64,000 bases of DNA, taken from the NCBI RefSeq assembly GCF_900699765.1, contig NZ_CAADHO010000001.1:1116001-1180000 (forward strand), given 5' to 3'. The position numbers were made by a program, and so were the translations under genes. The DNA is from Desulfoluna butyratoxydans. GTDB lineage: Bacteria; Desulfobacterota; Desulfobacteria; Desulfobacterales; Desulfolunaceae. A model generated the notes under the pieces. That model was not told the DNA's origin and did no database searches. It saw nothing but the letters and a program-made list of their open reading frames with translations. Positions 15,930-25,284 of this stretch are shown here, piece after piece (positions within the stretch are counted from its first letter, which is position 1; each line of letters starts with the position of its first letter).

Positions 15930-16461
15930 GATCGCTCCTTTCCCTTACTCCGCTGAGTCGGGGATATAGAAACATGGGGTCACGGGGCCTTTTGCCCCTT
16001 GCCCGGGGCCTGAGCCCCTGTGGGCGGGAACACGGGGACGGCGCAAATCGCCAGGAATGGCCGCACACACCGCGCTGGAGGAAATAACACCGAGCCACGC
16101 CATCTGAAAAACTGAGGCGGGCCCGTCAAAATGCAGAATCAACTCCGGGGGATAACGCGATTTAAGCCTGTCTAAATCTGCACGAATCCCATACACTTGT
16201 CAACACCATGTTGCCCCTGATTCCTGGGGAATCGCCCCGGTTCCAGACCGCCTCTGCCAGCACGGCTTACCAGAAAAATCCACAGGTTAGAAACGATTCC
16301 CTTGACTATCAGGGCAAAACTAGCAAATAGTAGATTGGGAGTGGAAACGGTCATTTCACCCGTCCATGCACAACGCCCCTCCCTTCCCCCCGGCCCACCC
16401 TGGCCTGTTTGGAACACCCCGATACCTGACGTTTACCCATCGCGATTCAGCTGGAGGTGCC
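15930..16461. other. Intergenic region, no gene seen
   Basis: A 532-nt spacer between divergent genes. It contains two small GC hairpins (GGGGC/GCCCC at 15984-15998 and 16005-16018). A possible weak rightward promoter lies upstream of the aminotransferase gene (TTGACT at 16302-16307, AATAGT at 16326-16331). Short open frames exist in it but none has a ribosome site or recognisable protein. Confidence 0.5.
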
Positions 16462-17907
16462 ATGCAGAAACCGTTGACGAGTCCCGCCCCGCAATCACCC
16501 GATACCCCGGAACGCGACCCCTTGAAACCCGAAGAAAAACGGGCCGTGGTCAAGCGTTTTTCAACACATCTCAACAAAGGCCAGATACGCTACCTCAGGG
16601 CCGGTCATCTGGATATCCTGGAGCGCCACCGCACCGACCTGGGCTTTACGGATCCGGAAACCGGACGCGTCATGGTGGACTGCTTTACCTCGGCCGGCTG
16701 CTTCAACGTCGGACGCAGCAACCCGGCCGTCCAACGCGCCATTGAGGAGGCCCTGACCACCTGCGACATGGGCAGCGGCCACCTCCTCTCCGAGGCCAAG
16801 ATCCGCCTGGCAAGGCACCTGACCGCACGGGCCCCTGCCGGGCTCACCCACCTCTTCTTTGCCGCAGGGGGCGGCGAGGCCGTGGACTGCGCCCTGAAGC
16901 TGGCCCTGGGAGCTTCGGGTAAAACCGGGATCATCGCCACCCAAAAGGCCTACCACGGCCACACGGGCCTGGCCCTCTCCGTCAACGGCAAAGACCACTA
17001 CAGACGCCACTTTGAACCCCTCATGCCGGGGGTTCGCTTTGCCCCCTTCAACGACCTCGGGGCGGTACGGGACATGGCCGGCCCCGACACTGCCGCCGTC
17101 ATCATCGAACCGGTCCAGGGAGAGGCGGGAATCCATGTGGCGACCCAAGCCTATATCCGGGGCCTCAGGGAGCTCTGCGACGAGCTGGGGATTTTCCTTA
17201 TTTTTGATGAAGTGCAGACGGGCTTCGGCCGCACCGGGGCCCTCTTTGCCGCGGAACACTACGGGGTCGTCCCCGATATCCTGGCCACGGCCAAATCCAT
17301 GGGCGGGGGCCTGTTCCCCAACGGCGCCGTGCTCTACGCCATGAACGACAACGTGGCCCGGTTCCTGGAAACATGGCCCGCCTTTCACCTCTCCTACAGC
17401 GGGGGCAGCGACATCGGCTGCCGCGTCTCCCTGGCCGTGCTGGACGAAATCGACCGCCTGGACCTCTGCAGCAACGCACGGGACAGGGGCGAAGAGTTCC
17501 TCCGGGCCCTGGAGGAGATCCGCGGGGAAAACCCCGGTATCATCCGGGAGGTGCGGGGCATCGGCCTTATGGTGGGCATCGAATACATCCACGAGTTCAT
17601 GGGGCCCATGATGTCCAATGCCCTGGCCGAAGGGGGCATCTTTGCCGCCTACTCGGGAAACGCCCCCCAGGTCATGCGGTTCATGCTGCCCCTCACCGTG
17701 AGCCGGGAAGAGATCGAGCAGGTGGTGGAGGTGATCCGAAAAGCCATCCGCACCATGAAGGCCCTGCTCCCCGTGGCCCTGCCCGCCGCCAAGATCCCCG
17801 GGGTCCTTCCCCTTCTCAACAGCGAAAAAATCCAGACCGTCACCTTCAACTGGCTGCGCACCCTGGAGACCGCCGCCCACCTCATGACCCGAAAGCGCAG
17901 GAGCTAG
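16462..17907 (+). CDS. Class III PLP-dependent aminotransferase (active copy)
   Basis: 481 residues from the ATG at 16462, which follows GGAGG at ideal spacing; the open frame extends 32 codons further but without an RBS. The fold-type I class III features are all present: FFAAGGGEAVDCALKLA (cofactor phosphate), KAYHGHTGLALSV, IIEPVQGEAG, LIFDEVQTGFGRTG (pyridine-N Asp) and the Schiff-base Lys in ATAKSMGGGLFP. It is similar to omega-amino-acid aminotransferases (GABA, acetylornithine, diamino acids) and to glutamate-1-semialdehyde aminomutase. The donor is not predictable. A paralogue lacking the Lys follows 3 nt later, so the pair probably evolved by duplication and may act together. Confidence 0.9.
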   Translation: MQKPLTSPAPQSPDTPERDPLKPEEKRAVVKRFSTHLNKGQIRYLRAGHLDILERHRTDLGFTDPETGRVMVDCFTSAGCFNVGRSNPAVQRAIEEALTTCDMGSGHLLSEAKIRLARHLTARAPAGLTHLFFAAGGGEAVDCALKLALGASGKTGIIATQKAYHGHTGLALSVNGKDHYRRHFEPLMPGVRFAPFNDLGAVRDMAGPDTAAVIIEPVQGEAGIHVATQAYIRGLRELCDELGIFLIFDEVQTGFGRTGALFAAEHYGVVPDILATAKSMGGGLFPNGAVLYAMNDNVARFLETWPAFHLSYSGGSDIGCRVSLAVLDEIDRLDLCSNARDRGEEFLRALEEIRGENPGIIREVRGIGLMVGIEYIHEFMGPMMSNALAEGGIFAAYSGNAPQVMRFMLPLTVSREEIEQVVEVIRKAIRTMKALLPVALPAAKIPGVLPLLNSEKIQTVTFNWLRTLETAAHLMTRKRRS

Positions 17908-17910
17908 CCC

Positions 17911-19152
17911 ATGGACCATGCATCCGAAACGCCACTCCCCTTCAACCCCGGCACCCTCAAGCGAATGAAGCGCCTCGGCCATGATTTCCTTGAAAGCGCC
18001 CCCGACGGCAGCTGGATAGAGGATTCGGAAGGGACACGCCTCCTGGACGCCACATCGGCCGGTGGTATCTGCAACCTGGGCAGGCGGCCCCCGGCCCTTA
18101 CCGAAGCGCTCAAAAAGGCCGCCTTTGCCACGGACCAGGGCAACTTCCCCCTCATCTCATCGGAAAAGGCGGACCTTGCCGAAGCCCTTGCTGGTTTTGC
18201 GCCGGAAGGGCTTTCGCGGGTGATGTTCAGCGTGGTGCGCGGCGAATCCGTGGATTTTTCCTGCAAGCTGGCCAGGGGAGCCACCCGGCGCACGGAGCTC
18301 ATCTCCCTGTCGGGCTCCTGGTTCGGCCACACCGGCTTTGCCATGGCCCTGTCCGACCGCCGGGACAAGCACCTCTACGGCAGCCTGATCCCGGATACCC
18401 GCACCATCCCCTGGGGAGACCCGGCCCGCGCCGAAGAGGCCGTCACCGAAAAGACCGCCGCCCTTATCCTGGAACCCGTGCAGGCGGAAAACCGGGGACG
18501 CACCGCAACCAGAGAGTACCTCTCGGACCTCCGGGCCATCACCCGCAACAAGGGCGCCCTGCTCATCTTCGATGAGACCCAGTCCGGCTTCGGAAGGTGC
18601 GGGGACCGCTTCGCCTGCCGGGCCCTGGGGGTGACCCCGGACATACTCATCACCGGAGAAGCCCTGGGCGCAGGGATTTTTCCCATCTGCGCCACCCTCT
18701 TCACCCCAAAGCTCCACCGCTTTCTCAACGCCCATCCATTGATTCACCTCTCGACCTTCGGCGGATCGGACGTGGGCTGCCGCGTGGCCCTTGCCGCCCT
18801 GAGGGAATACGAGCGCCTTGCTCCCTGGAAAAATGCCCTGGATATGGGCAAAAGGCTCAAAGAGGGTCTCACCCGGCTCCAGACAGGGTTCCCCACCCTT
18901 CTCACCTCGGTGGACGGCATGGGCCTGCTCCTGGCCCTCACCTTTGCCTCCCAGCGAAAAGCCGTGGCCTTCTGCCGCATGGCCGCGGGAAACGGGCTCT
19001 TTACGGTCCCCGGGGCCGTGGCCTGTGAAAGCGTGGTTCTGCGCCCCTCCCTCCTGCTCACAAAAGAGGAAGGGGACATTCTGCTGCATGCTGTGGAAAC
19101 GTCACTTCAGGAATTGAAAGAGGCCTCCTCGACGGAGGCCCCTGGGGAATGA
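17911..19152 (+). CDS. Class III aminotransferase paralogue lacking the catalytic lysine
   Basis: A 413-residue homologue of the preceding gene, retaining GSWFGHTGFAMALSD, LILEPVQAENRG and LIFDETQSGFGRCG. The PLP Lys position reads ITGEALGAGIFP, where the active copy has ATAKSMGGGLFP: Lys is replaced by Glu (codon GAA). The phosphate-binding region is also changed (FSVVRGESVDFSCKLA). It therefore cannot form the internal aldimine and should be catalytically dead or altered. The reading frame is intact and has a good RBS (AGGAGC overlapping the upstream stop), so the protein seems maintained. It may be a regulatory or structural heterodimer partner. Confidence 0.88.
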   Translation: MDHASETPLPFNPGTLKRMKRLGHDFLESAPDGSWIEDSEGTRLLDATSAGGICNLGRRPPALTEALKKAAFATDQGNFPLISSEKADLAEALAGFAPEGLSRVMFSVVRGESVDFSCKLARGATRRTELISLSGSWFGHTGFAMALSDRRDKHLYGSLIPDTRTIPWGDPARAEEAVTEKTAALILEPVQAENRGRTATREYLSDLRAITRNKGALLIFDETQSGFGRCGDRFACRALGVTPDILITGEALGAGIFPICATLFTPKLHRFLNAHPLIHLSTFGGSDVGCRVALAALREYERLAPWKNALDMGKRLKEGLTRLQTGFPTLLTSVDGMGLLLALTFASQRKAVAFCRMAAGNGLFTVPGAVACESVVLRPSLLLTKEEGDILLHAVETSLQELKEASSTEAPGE

Positions 19153-19154
19153 TA

Positions 19155-19946
19155 TCAGGCGGAAGGTTTTGAGGCGGATAGCCTGCGAAGGCCGAGCACC
19201 AGAAGAATGAGGCCCGCAAGGACCATGGGGATGCTCAGCATCTGGCCCATGCTGAGAAAAAACCCTTCCACCCAGGGGGCCTGGCGGGTTTTCAGGGGTT
19301 CCAGGAGAATCCGGCTGGAAAAAATCACCACAAGGAACACACCCGACAAGATGCCGCGCCCCCGGCTCGCCCCGGCCCTGTCGCAGATAAACAGAAGCAA
19401 AAAGGTTACAAGACAGACCAGGGATTCGTAAAGCTGGGACGGATGCCGTGGAAGCGTGTCCACCCGGGCAAACACAATGGCCCAGGGCACCTCCGAGTAA
19501 AGCCCCACGATCTCGGAGTTAAAAAAGTTTCCCAGGCGCACCAGGGCCCCGCCAAAGGCCGCAGGCACCGCCAGCACATCCAGGAGAAAGAAAAAAGGTG
19601 CCCCCTCCCGGCGGGTAAAAACCCCCAACGAGAGAAGAAACCCCACAAGCCCCCCGTGACTTGCCAGCCCCCCCTTCCAGACCATGAGGATCTCCAGGGG
19701 GTGGGCAAAAAAGTACCCCGGCTCGTAAAAAAAACAGTGGGCAAGGCGGGCCCCCCCAAGGGTCCCTACCATGAGGTATAAGAGCAGGGCATCGGTGTTG
19801 ACATCCATCCCGGCCCGGGCCGTTCGGCGCTCCGTATAAAAAAATCCGAAAAGAAAGGCAGAGGCAAAAAAAAGGCCGTACCAGCGAACTGCCAACGGTC
19901 CGATGGACAAGAGCTCAGGGGAAATGTTCCAGACCAGATGGTCCAT
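19155..19946 (-). CDS. lgt: Phosphatidylglycerol-prolipoprotein diacylglyceryl transferase
   Basis: A 263-residue inner-membrane enzyme with seven predicted helices. It carries the Lgt signature VRLGNFFNSEIVGLYSEVPW, the HGGLVGFLLS segment and RHPSQLYESL. It transfers diacylglycerol to the lipobox Cys of prolipoproteins, the first step of lipoprotein maturation; several lipoproteins encoded in this window depend on it. It converges with the aminotransferase pair with only 2 nt between the stop codons. Confidence 0.96.
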   Translation of the reverse strand: MDHLVWNISPELLSIGPLAVRWYGLFFASAFLFGFFYTERRTARAGMDVNTDALLLYLMVGTLGGARLAHCFFYEPGYFFAHPLEILMVWKGGLASHGGLVGFLLSLGVFTRREGAPFFFLLDVLAVPAAFGGALVRLGNFFNSEIVGLYSEVPWAIVFARVDTLPRHPSQLYESLVCLVTFLLLFICDRAGASRGRGILSGVFLVVIFSSRILLEPLKTRQAPWVEGFFLSMGQMLSIPMVLAGLILLVLGLRRLSASKPSA

Positions 19947-20071
19947 GGGATTCGTTCCTTTCCGTTCAGTGAAGCAATGCTGAAAACTGCCTTATGGGGT
20001 TAAAGTAGCTGGCAAAAAGCGTGCCGCCGGAGGCATCTTTTGCTTTTTCTCCAAGTCGTTTCCAAAAAACA

Positions 20072-20113
20072 AAAAAGCCGGCCCCGAACACTGTCGGGAA
20101 GACCGGCCTTTTT
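20072..20113 (-). terminator. Terminator of yebG
   Basis: An inverted repeat AAAAAGCCGG (20072-20081) with CCGGCCTTTTT (20103-20113). An inner CCGA/TCGG pairing completes the hairpin. Read leftward it ends in a run of U, about 45 nt after the yebG stop. Confidence 0.8.
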
Positions 20114-20155
20114 CGGTAAAGGCCCAAGGCAGGTCCTTTACGGAAGAGCGTGCTG

Positions 20156-20485
20156 TTACGCTTTTTTCTTCGGGGTTCGGGGCGTCTTGGGTGCCGCCGT
20201 TTTCCTGGTAGGTTTCGGCGGTGCCTCGGCCTCGGGTTCCGCGGCTTTGGGACGGGGAGAGGCGCCCTTGAGAATGGCCGCAACCTGGTCCCTGTGTTCT
20301 GCAAGGTACATGGAGAGGCTCTCCAGGGTCTCGTCCGAGAGTTCCACGCCGGATGCACCGATGAAGCCGTTCAGGTTCTCGGCGATATCGAGCATCTTGT
20401 CGTAGGCATCCGCCTCTTTTTTGGTGGTAAACGTCATCTTTTCGACCCCATCGCGAACCACAACATATTTTACGATGACTGCCAT
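20156..20485 (-). CDS. yebG: YebG family DNA-damage-inducible protein with a Pro/Lys-rich tail
   Basis: 109 residues from ATG 20485, behind GGAGGAGAC. The first 75 residues match E. coli YebG closely: MAVIVKYVVVRDGVEKMTF followed by TTKKEADAYDKMLDIAENL. YebG is a small LexA/SOS-regulated protein of unclear role in damage recovery. Unlike the E. coli protein, the C-terminus is a basic Pro/Ala/Lys tail (KAAEPEAEAPPKPTRKTAAP, then KTPRTPKKKA) resembling histone H1-like tails and likely to bind DNA. I found no E. coli-type LexA box upstream; deltaproteobacterial LexA boxes differ. Confidence 0.85.
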   Translation of the reverse strand: MAVIVKYVVVRDGVEKMTFTTKKEADAYDKMLDIAENLNGFIGASGVELSDETLESLSMYLAEHRDQVAAILKGASPRPKAAEPEAEAPPKPTRKTAAPKTPRTPKKKA

Positions 20486-20629
20486 CTGTCTCCTCCGAAG
20501 GTCGGTTCGGGTCATGGCGGCGGGCTCAGCCGCCCGCCGTCGTCCACCCGCCGTCGGCACTGGTGCCTGAAAAGGAGTTACAGGGTCCGAGGCCTTAAGG
20601 CGGCCGAACCCGTCCCCTTGTCCGGGGCC

Positions 20630-21364
20630 TTATGCCAGGTCGTCGGGAATGTCTGCGTTGGTGTGGACGTTCTGAACGTCGTCGCAATCGTCCAGCATGT
20701 CCATCATGCGGACCATCTTCTCGGCGTCCTTGCCTTCCAGGTCGCTCATGTTCTGGGGGATCATGGTCACTTCGGACATAACCGTGGGGATGGAGGCAGC
20801 GTCGATGGCTTCCTTCACCTCGTTGTAGTCCTCGGGGGCGGTGATCACCTCGAAGTTCTCGCCTTCGTCCTTGACGTCCTCGGCGCCCGCTTCGATGGCG
20901 GTCTCCATGAGGGCCTCTTCATCCACGGCGTCCTTGGCCACCACGATGAGCCCTTTTTTGTCGAACATCCAGGAGACGCAGCCGTTGGCGCCGATGTTGC
21001 CGCCGCACTTGGTGAAGATGTGGCGGATCTCGGCGATGGCGCGGTTCTTGTTGTCGGTGAGGGACTCCACGATCACAGCAGCGCCGCCGGGGCCGTAGCC
21101 TTCGTAGACGATCTCTTCGTAGTTTACCCCTTCAAGTTCACCGGTGCCACGCTTGATGGCGCGCTCCAGGGTGTCCTTGGGCATGTTTTCGGAACGTGCC
21201 GCTGCAACGGCAGAGCGCAGGCGCGGGTTGGCGGAAGGATCGCCTCCGCCCATGCGTGCCGCCACGGTCACTTCCTTGATCAGCTTGGTAAAGATCTTGC
21301 CGCGCTTGGCGTCTTCGCGACCCTTCTTGTGCTTGATGTTGGCCCATTTACTGTGTCCAGCCAT
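20630..21364 (-). CDS. YebC/PmpR/TACO1 family protein
   Basis: A 244-residue protein starting [20 protein letters not shown], the near-invariant start of the family, with the [18 protein letters not shown] and [16 protein letters not shown] blocks. YebC proteins were annotated as transcriptional regulators; recent work on family members supports a role in translation of difficult (proline-rich) stretches. The gene stands between yebG and rlmE on the same strand with about 130 nt on either side. Confidence 0.95.
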   Translation of the reverse strand: MAGHSKWANIKHKKGREDAKRGKIFTKLIKEVTVAARMGGGDPSANPRLRSAVAAARSENMPKDTLERAIKRGTGELEGVNYEEIVYEGYGPGGAAVIVESLTDNKNRAIAEIRHIFTKCGGNIGANGCVSWMFDKKGLIVVAKDAVDEEALMETAIEAGAEDVKDEGENFEVITAPEDYNEVKEAIDAASIPTVMSEVTMIPQNMSDLEGKDAEKMVRMMDMLDDCDDVQNVHTNADIPDDLA

Positions 21365-21493
21365 AAATCCTCCTATTGGTCATGCCTACTGCCAGGCCAT
21401 CGTCACGCGTGTGCCTGATTCGCCATAAAGGCGGTGTGCATTCAATAATGTTTCGATATCGCTCTATGTCAAAAGGGCATGCAGACGCCCTGG

Positions 21494-22120
21494 TCACTCT
21501 TTCCTGCCGATGCCGATGACGTAAATCTCTTTGCTCTGCTTGCGGCAGCTCTCGGGCTTGAAGATCTTCACCTGCCTGAAGTGCCCCTTGACGTGGGTCA
21601 CGTAGGCGTCGAAGTCGCCACCCTGGAAGATCTTGCAGACAAAATGCCCCCCTGGGGTAAGCCGCTCAAGGGCCACGGTGAGGGCCATCTCGCAAAGCTC
21701 CAGGGAACGTGCCGCGTCCACGTCCTTCATGCCGGTGGTGGCCGGGGCCATGTCGCTGATCACCGCAGAAAAGCCGGAGGAGAAAGCCTCTTCCAGCTCC
21801 GGGGTCAACGCCAGGATGTCCCCCACAAGGGCCTCGGCATGGGAGGGCAGCTTAACGGTCACCGGCTTCAGGTCGATGCCCGTCACGTGCCCGCTGCCGC
21901 CGGTGAGCTCCGCAGCGTAGAGGAGCCAGGAACCCGGCGAGCATCCGAGATCCAGCACCTTAGCACCTTTTTTTATCAGAGTAAACTTGCGTTGTATTTC
22001 CTGAAGTTTATAGACACTTCGCGCTGGGTACTTCTCGTCCCTGGCCTTGCGGGTGTAATGATCTTCCCACTGTCCCTTCTTCTTGGGAGGCCTTGAAATT
22101 TTTGCTTTTTTTACTGCCAT
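21494..22120 (-). CDS. rlmE: 23S rRNA (uridine-2552 2'-O) methyltransferase RlmE/FtsJ
   Basis: A 208-residue SAM-dependent methyltransferase. A basic N-terminus (KKKGQWEDHYTRKARDE) leads into ARSVYKLQEIQRKF with catalytic Lys. The SAM motif is VLDLGCSPGSWLLYAAE, and ISDMAPATTG supplies the second catalytic residue (Asp). It methylates U2552 in the A-loop of 23S rRNA. Its ATG overlaps the radA stop by one base (TAATG), so translation is coupled to radA. Confidence 0.95.
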   Translation of the reverse strand: MAVKKAKISRPPKKKGQWEDHYTRKARDEKYPARSVYKLQEIQRKFTLIKKGAKVLDLGCSPGSWLLYAAELTGGSGHVTGIDLKPVTVKLPSHAEALVGDILALTPELEEAFSSGFSAVISDMAPATTGMKDVDAARSLELCEMALTVALERLTPGGHFVCKIFQGGDFDAYVTHVKGHFRQVKIFKPESCRKQSKEIYVIGIGRKE

Positions 22121-23490
22121 TAAAATAATATCTCCATGGCCTGGGCCACGTGGCGAACGCCGCTGACCTTGAGGCCGTCAATCTTTTTCAGGCGCTTGGC
22201 GCCGGATTCCGGCACGATGAAGTGGGTAAACCCCATTTTCCGTATTTCGGCGGCGCGCCCTTCCAGCTGGCTGATGCCCCGCACCTCGCCGGTGAGCCCC
22301 ACCTCCCCCAGAACAACGGCCCCTTCGGGAAGAGGGCGGTCCAGAAAGCTGGAGGCTGCGGCAGCCAGAATGGCCAAATCCACGGCGGGCTCGGTGACAC
22401 GCACCCCGCCGGCCACGTTCATGAAGATGTCCAGCCCGGCCAGGTTCATGCCGATCTTCTTTTCCATCACCGCCACCAGAAGGGCCACGCGGTTGCTGTC
22501 CAGGCCCAGCACGGTGCGCCTGGGGGTTCCCAGGCCCGACCGGCTCACCAGTCCCTGGACTTCCACCAAAATGGGCCGGGTGCCCTCCATGCTGGCCGTC
22601 ACCACGGATCCCGGCGCACTCTCCGGCCGCTCGGCAAGGAACAGGGCCGAGGGGTTGGGCACCTGGGCCAGGCCTCCGCCCCGCATTTCAAAGACGCCGA
22701 TCTCGTTGGTGGAGCCGAAACGGTTCTTCACGGCCCGCAGGACCCTGAAGATGTGATTGGTGTCCCCTTCAAAATAGAGGACCGTGTCCACCATGTGCTC
22801 CATGACGCGCGGGCCTGCGATGGCTCCGTCCTTGGTCACGTGGCCCACGAGGAAAATGGGGATCCCGCTCTTTTTGGCCGCCACCATGAGTTTCATGGTG
22901 GTCTCCCGCACCTGGCCCACGCTGCCTGGGGCCGATGCCAGCTCGGCGTTGTACATGGTCTGCACCGAGTCGATGACCACCGCCGCGGGTTTCTGGCTCT
23001 CCAAAAGGGCAAGGACAGCGTCCACGTGGATCTCGGTGACCACCATCAGGGAGCCTGACGAGACGCCCAGGCGCTGGCTCCGCAAATGGATCTGGCCCTT
23101 GGACTCCTCCCCGGAGACGTAAAGGACCCGGCGGCCGTCCCGGGCCAGGCCGTCTAACGCCTGGAGCATGAGGGTGGACTTGCCGATGCCGGGGTCCCCC
23201 CCGATGAGCACCAGGGAGCCCGCCACGATGCCGCCCCCCAGCACCCGGTCGAACTCGGGAATGCCCGAAGGCATGCGGGGTTCCTCCTGGGTCTCGATGG
23301 CCAGGATGCTCTCGGGTTCCGGGGTGGCCACGCGCTTGGCAGACGGTGAGGCCTGGAAGCGATCCCCTTCGGTGATCACTTCCTCCACCAGGGTATCCCA
23401 TCCTCCGCATTCCGGGCAGCGCCCCATCCATTTGGGGGTCTGATACCCGCACGACTGGCAGCTGTAGAGGCTTTTTCTTCTCTTTTTCAC
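22120..23490 (-). CDS. radA: DNA repair protein RadA
   Basis: 456 residues with the three RadA parts. An N-terminal C4 zinc finger (SCQSCGYQTPKWMGRCPECGGW) is followed by a RecA-like ATPase with Walker A GGDPGIGKSTLM and the RadA-specific KNRFGSTNEIGVFEM motif. The C-terminal Lon-like domain contains VAGGVRVTEPAVDLAILAA. RadA is a branch-migration helicase in recombination repair. It is the first gene of a two-gene operon with rlmE. Confidence 0.96.
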   Translation of the reverse strand: MKKRRKSLYSCQSCGYQTPKWMGRCPECGGWDTLVEEVITEGDRFQASPSAKRVATPEPESILAIETQEEPRMPSGIPEFDRVLGGGIVAGSLVLIGGDPGIGKSTLMLQALDGLARDGRRVLYVSGEESKGQIHLRSQRLGVSSGSLMVVTEIHVDAVLALLESQKPAAVVIDSVQTMYNAELASAPGSVGQVRETTMKLMVAAKKSGIPIFLVGHVTKDGAIAGPRVMEHMVDTVLYFEGDTNHIFRVLRAVKNRFGSTNEIGVFEMRGGGLAQVPNPSALFLAERPESAPGSVVTASMEGTRPILVEVQGLVSRSGLGTPRRTVLGLDSNRVALLVAVMEKKIGMNLAGLDIFMNVAGGVRVTEPAVDLAILAAAASSFLDRPLPEGAVVLGEVGLTGEVRGISQLEGRAAEIRKMGFTHFIVPESGAKRLKKIDGLKVSGVRHVAQAMEILF

Positions 23491-23566
23491 GGTGTCAATT
23501 CATCCCGGCTTCTGGTAAGATGGCTGGCCTGTAAAGGCCGTGGAATAATTATAGTTGGTAAAGGCA

Positions 23567-24385
23567 ATGATTGACTACCACATCCATACATTGTTGTGCA
23601 ACCACGCCGTCGGCGGCATCCGAAGCTACGTAGACGCCGCGGTCCGCGCCGGTTTGACCGAAATCTGCTTTCTCGAACACTTCACCCTGGATCGCACCAG
23701 CACCGCCCACTCCATGGCCCCCGGAGAGGTCCCCTTCTATGTCTACGCCGTCCGGGAGATGAAAGAGGCGTACAAAGACCGCATCACCATCCGCACCGGC
23801 CTGGAGGTGGACTTCTGCCCCGAGGCTGTCCCGGCCCTCACCGAGATCATCGACCGTTTTGAATTCGACCTCATCGGCTGCTCCATCCACTTTGTGGACG
23901 GCATCAACATCGCCAGCCGCCGGAACGCCTCGGCCATTCCCGACAAAGACTTCGACGCCCTGTGCAGGCGCTATGTGGAAAGGGTCCGCCAGATGGTGGA
24001 AACGCCCTTCTTCGACGTGGTCTGCCACCTGGACGTCATCAAAAAAAGCGGCCGCCCCCTGCCCGCCGATGTGGAAAAGGGCCTTGCCGAGGTCATCGAC
24101 ATCATGGCCCAACAGAACCTTGCCCTGGAGGTGAACACCGGCGGCCTGGCCCATCCTGCAAAGGATTATTATCCTTCCGAGGCCCTCATTGCCCGGGCCG
24201 TAACACAGGAAGTTCCCCTGACCACGGGGTCCGATGCCCACAAGGCCCAGGCCGTGGGTGCGGGGATTCCCGCTGCCATGAACACCCTCCGAAACCTGGG
24301 CGTTACCCACCTGGCCCGGTTTGACCGCCGACAACGCATTCTCGTCCCCATGGACACTCAACCGACCCCACAGGAGTCCCAATGA
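23567..24385 (+). CDS. PHP-domain phosphatase (histidinol-phosphatase-like)
   Basis: 272 residues from the ATG at 23567; a TTG four codons upstream is an alternative. PHP metal motifs are in order: DYHIHTLLCNH, CFLEHFTLD, TGLEVDFCPE, LIGCSIHFVDG, FDVVCHLDVIKK and TTGSDAHKAQAVG. This is the trinuclear metal site of the HisJ/HisK class. Histidinol phosphatase is the commonest activity, but no his genes are near, so another phosphoester is possible. The last 4 nt overlap the MltB-like gene (ATGA). Confidence 0.82.
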   Translation: MIDYHIHTLLCNHAVGGIRSYVDAAVRAGLTEICFLEHFTLDRTSTAHSMAPGEVPFYVYAVREMKEAYKDRITIRTGLEVDFCPEAVPALTEIIDRFEFDLIGCSIHFVDGINIASRRNASAIPDKDFDALCRRYVERVRQMVETPFFDVVCHLDVIKKSGRPLPADVEKGLAEVIDIMAQQNLALEVNTGGLAHPAKDYYPSEALIARAVTQEVPLTTGSDAHKAQAVGAGIPAAMNTLRNLGVTHLARFDRRQRILVPMDTQPTPQESQ

Positions 24386-25257
24386 CCCGTCGCCTGCTTG
24401 TCACGTTTTTCCTGGCCCTGATGCTCCTGGGGCTTGTGCCGCCCTCCGGCCATACCGCCACCAAGAGCCCCGACCCGTTTAAATCGGTACGAGCAAGACT
24501 GGTCAAAGACGGATTCCCCGAAGAGAAGGTGGACATCTATTTTCAGGAAGGCCTGCGCCTCTTTGCCGTTAAAGGGGTCTCCGGCTACTTCATGCACAAC
24601 GAAGGCAAGCTCAACTACGGCCGCTTCCTCACCAAAAGCTCTCTTGCCACGGGCCGGGCCTACCTGAAGCGTCACGCAGCATCCCTGGATGCGGCCGAGG
24701 CAGCCTACGGCGTGGACAAGGAGATCATCACCGCCGTCCTCATGGTGGAAACCGCCTTGGGCAATTACATCGGCAACCAGCGGGTCTTCAAGATCCTGGC
24801 CACCCTGGCCTCTCTGTCGGACAACACGGCCAAGGCACACCTCTGGCGGGAAGTCCCCCCCAATCGACGCATCAGCCGCAAGCGCTTTGAGAAAAAGACA
24901 AAGGACAAGGCCCAGTGGGCCTACCGCGAACTCAAAGCCCTCCTGACCTACAGCGACCAGGTGGGCAAAGACCCAAGGAAATTCATCGGCTCCTATGCCG
25001 GGGCCATGGGCATTCCCCAGTTCATGCCCAGCCGCATCCTCCAGCTTGGTGTGGACGGAAACAACGACGGCGTCGTCGACCTCTACACCCACGAGGACGC
25101 CATCGCCAGCGTGGCCAACTACCTGCGCCACTTCGGCTGGAAACCCGGCATCGAGCGCAAAAAAGCCATCAAAGTGCTCATGCGGTACAACCACAGCATC
25201 TATTACGCAAACACGCTCCACGACATCATGGATGCCCTGAAAAAAACAACCCCCTAA
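24382..25257 (+). CDS. MltB-like lytic murein transglycosylase
   Basis: A 291-residue protein with an N-terminal signal sequence (FFLALMLLGLVPPSGHTA). The SLT-2/MltB domain has catalytic Glu in VLMVETALGNYIGNQRVFK. GAMGIPQFMPS and the sugar-binding end DGVVDLYTHEDAIASVANYL follow. It cleaves peptidoglycan to 1,6-anhydro-muropeptides in the periplasm. No lipobox is seen, so it is probably soluble, unlike E. coli MltB. It is translationally coupled to the PHP phosphatase gene. Confidence 0.92.
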   Translation: MTRRLLVTFFLALMLLGLVPPSGHTATKSPDPFKSVRARLVKDGFPEEKVDIYFQEGLRLFAVKGVSGYFMHNEGKLNYGRFLTKSSLATGRAYLKRHAASLDAAEAAYGVDKEIITAVLMVETALGNYIGNQRVFKILATLASLSDNTAKAHLWREVPPNRRISRKRFEKKTKDKAQWAYRELKALLTYSDQVGKDPRKFIGSYAGAMGIPQFMPSRILQLGVDGNNDGVVDLYTHEDAIASVANYLRHFGWKPGIERKKAIKVLMRYNHSIYYANTLHDIMDALKKTTP

Positions 25258-25284
25258 ACCAATACGCCAAGGAACATACACCCC

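Noticed and set aside
16561..17982. Minus-strand open frame of about 470 codons over the aminotransferase genes
   Set aside because: No RBS or recognisable motif; the plus strand encodes a complete class III aminotransferase. Similar shadows over trxB-bamD (36615-38123) and parE (39562-41526) were rejected for the same reason.
20571..20590. E. coli-type LexA box upstream of yebG
   Set aside because: The best match, CTGA-N9-ACAG, has the wrong spacing and half-site compared with CTGT-N8-ACAG.
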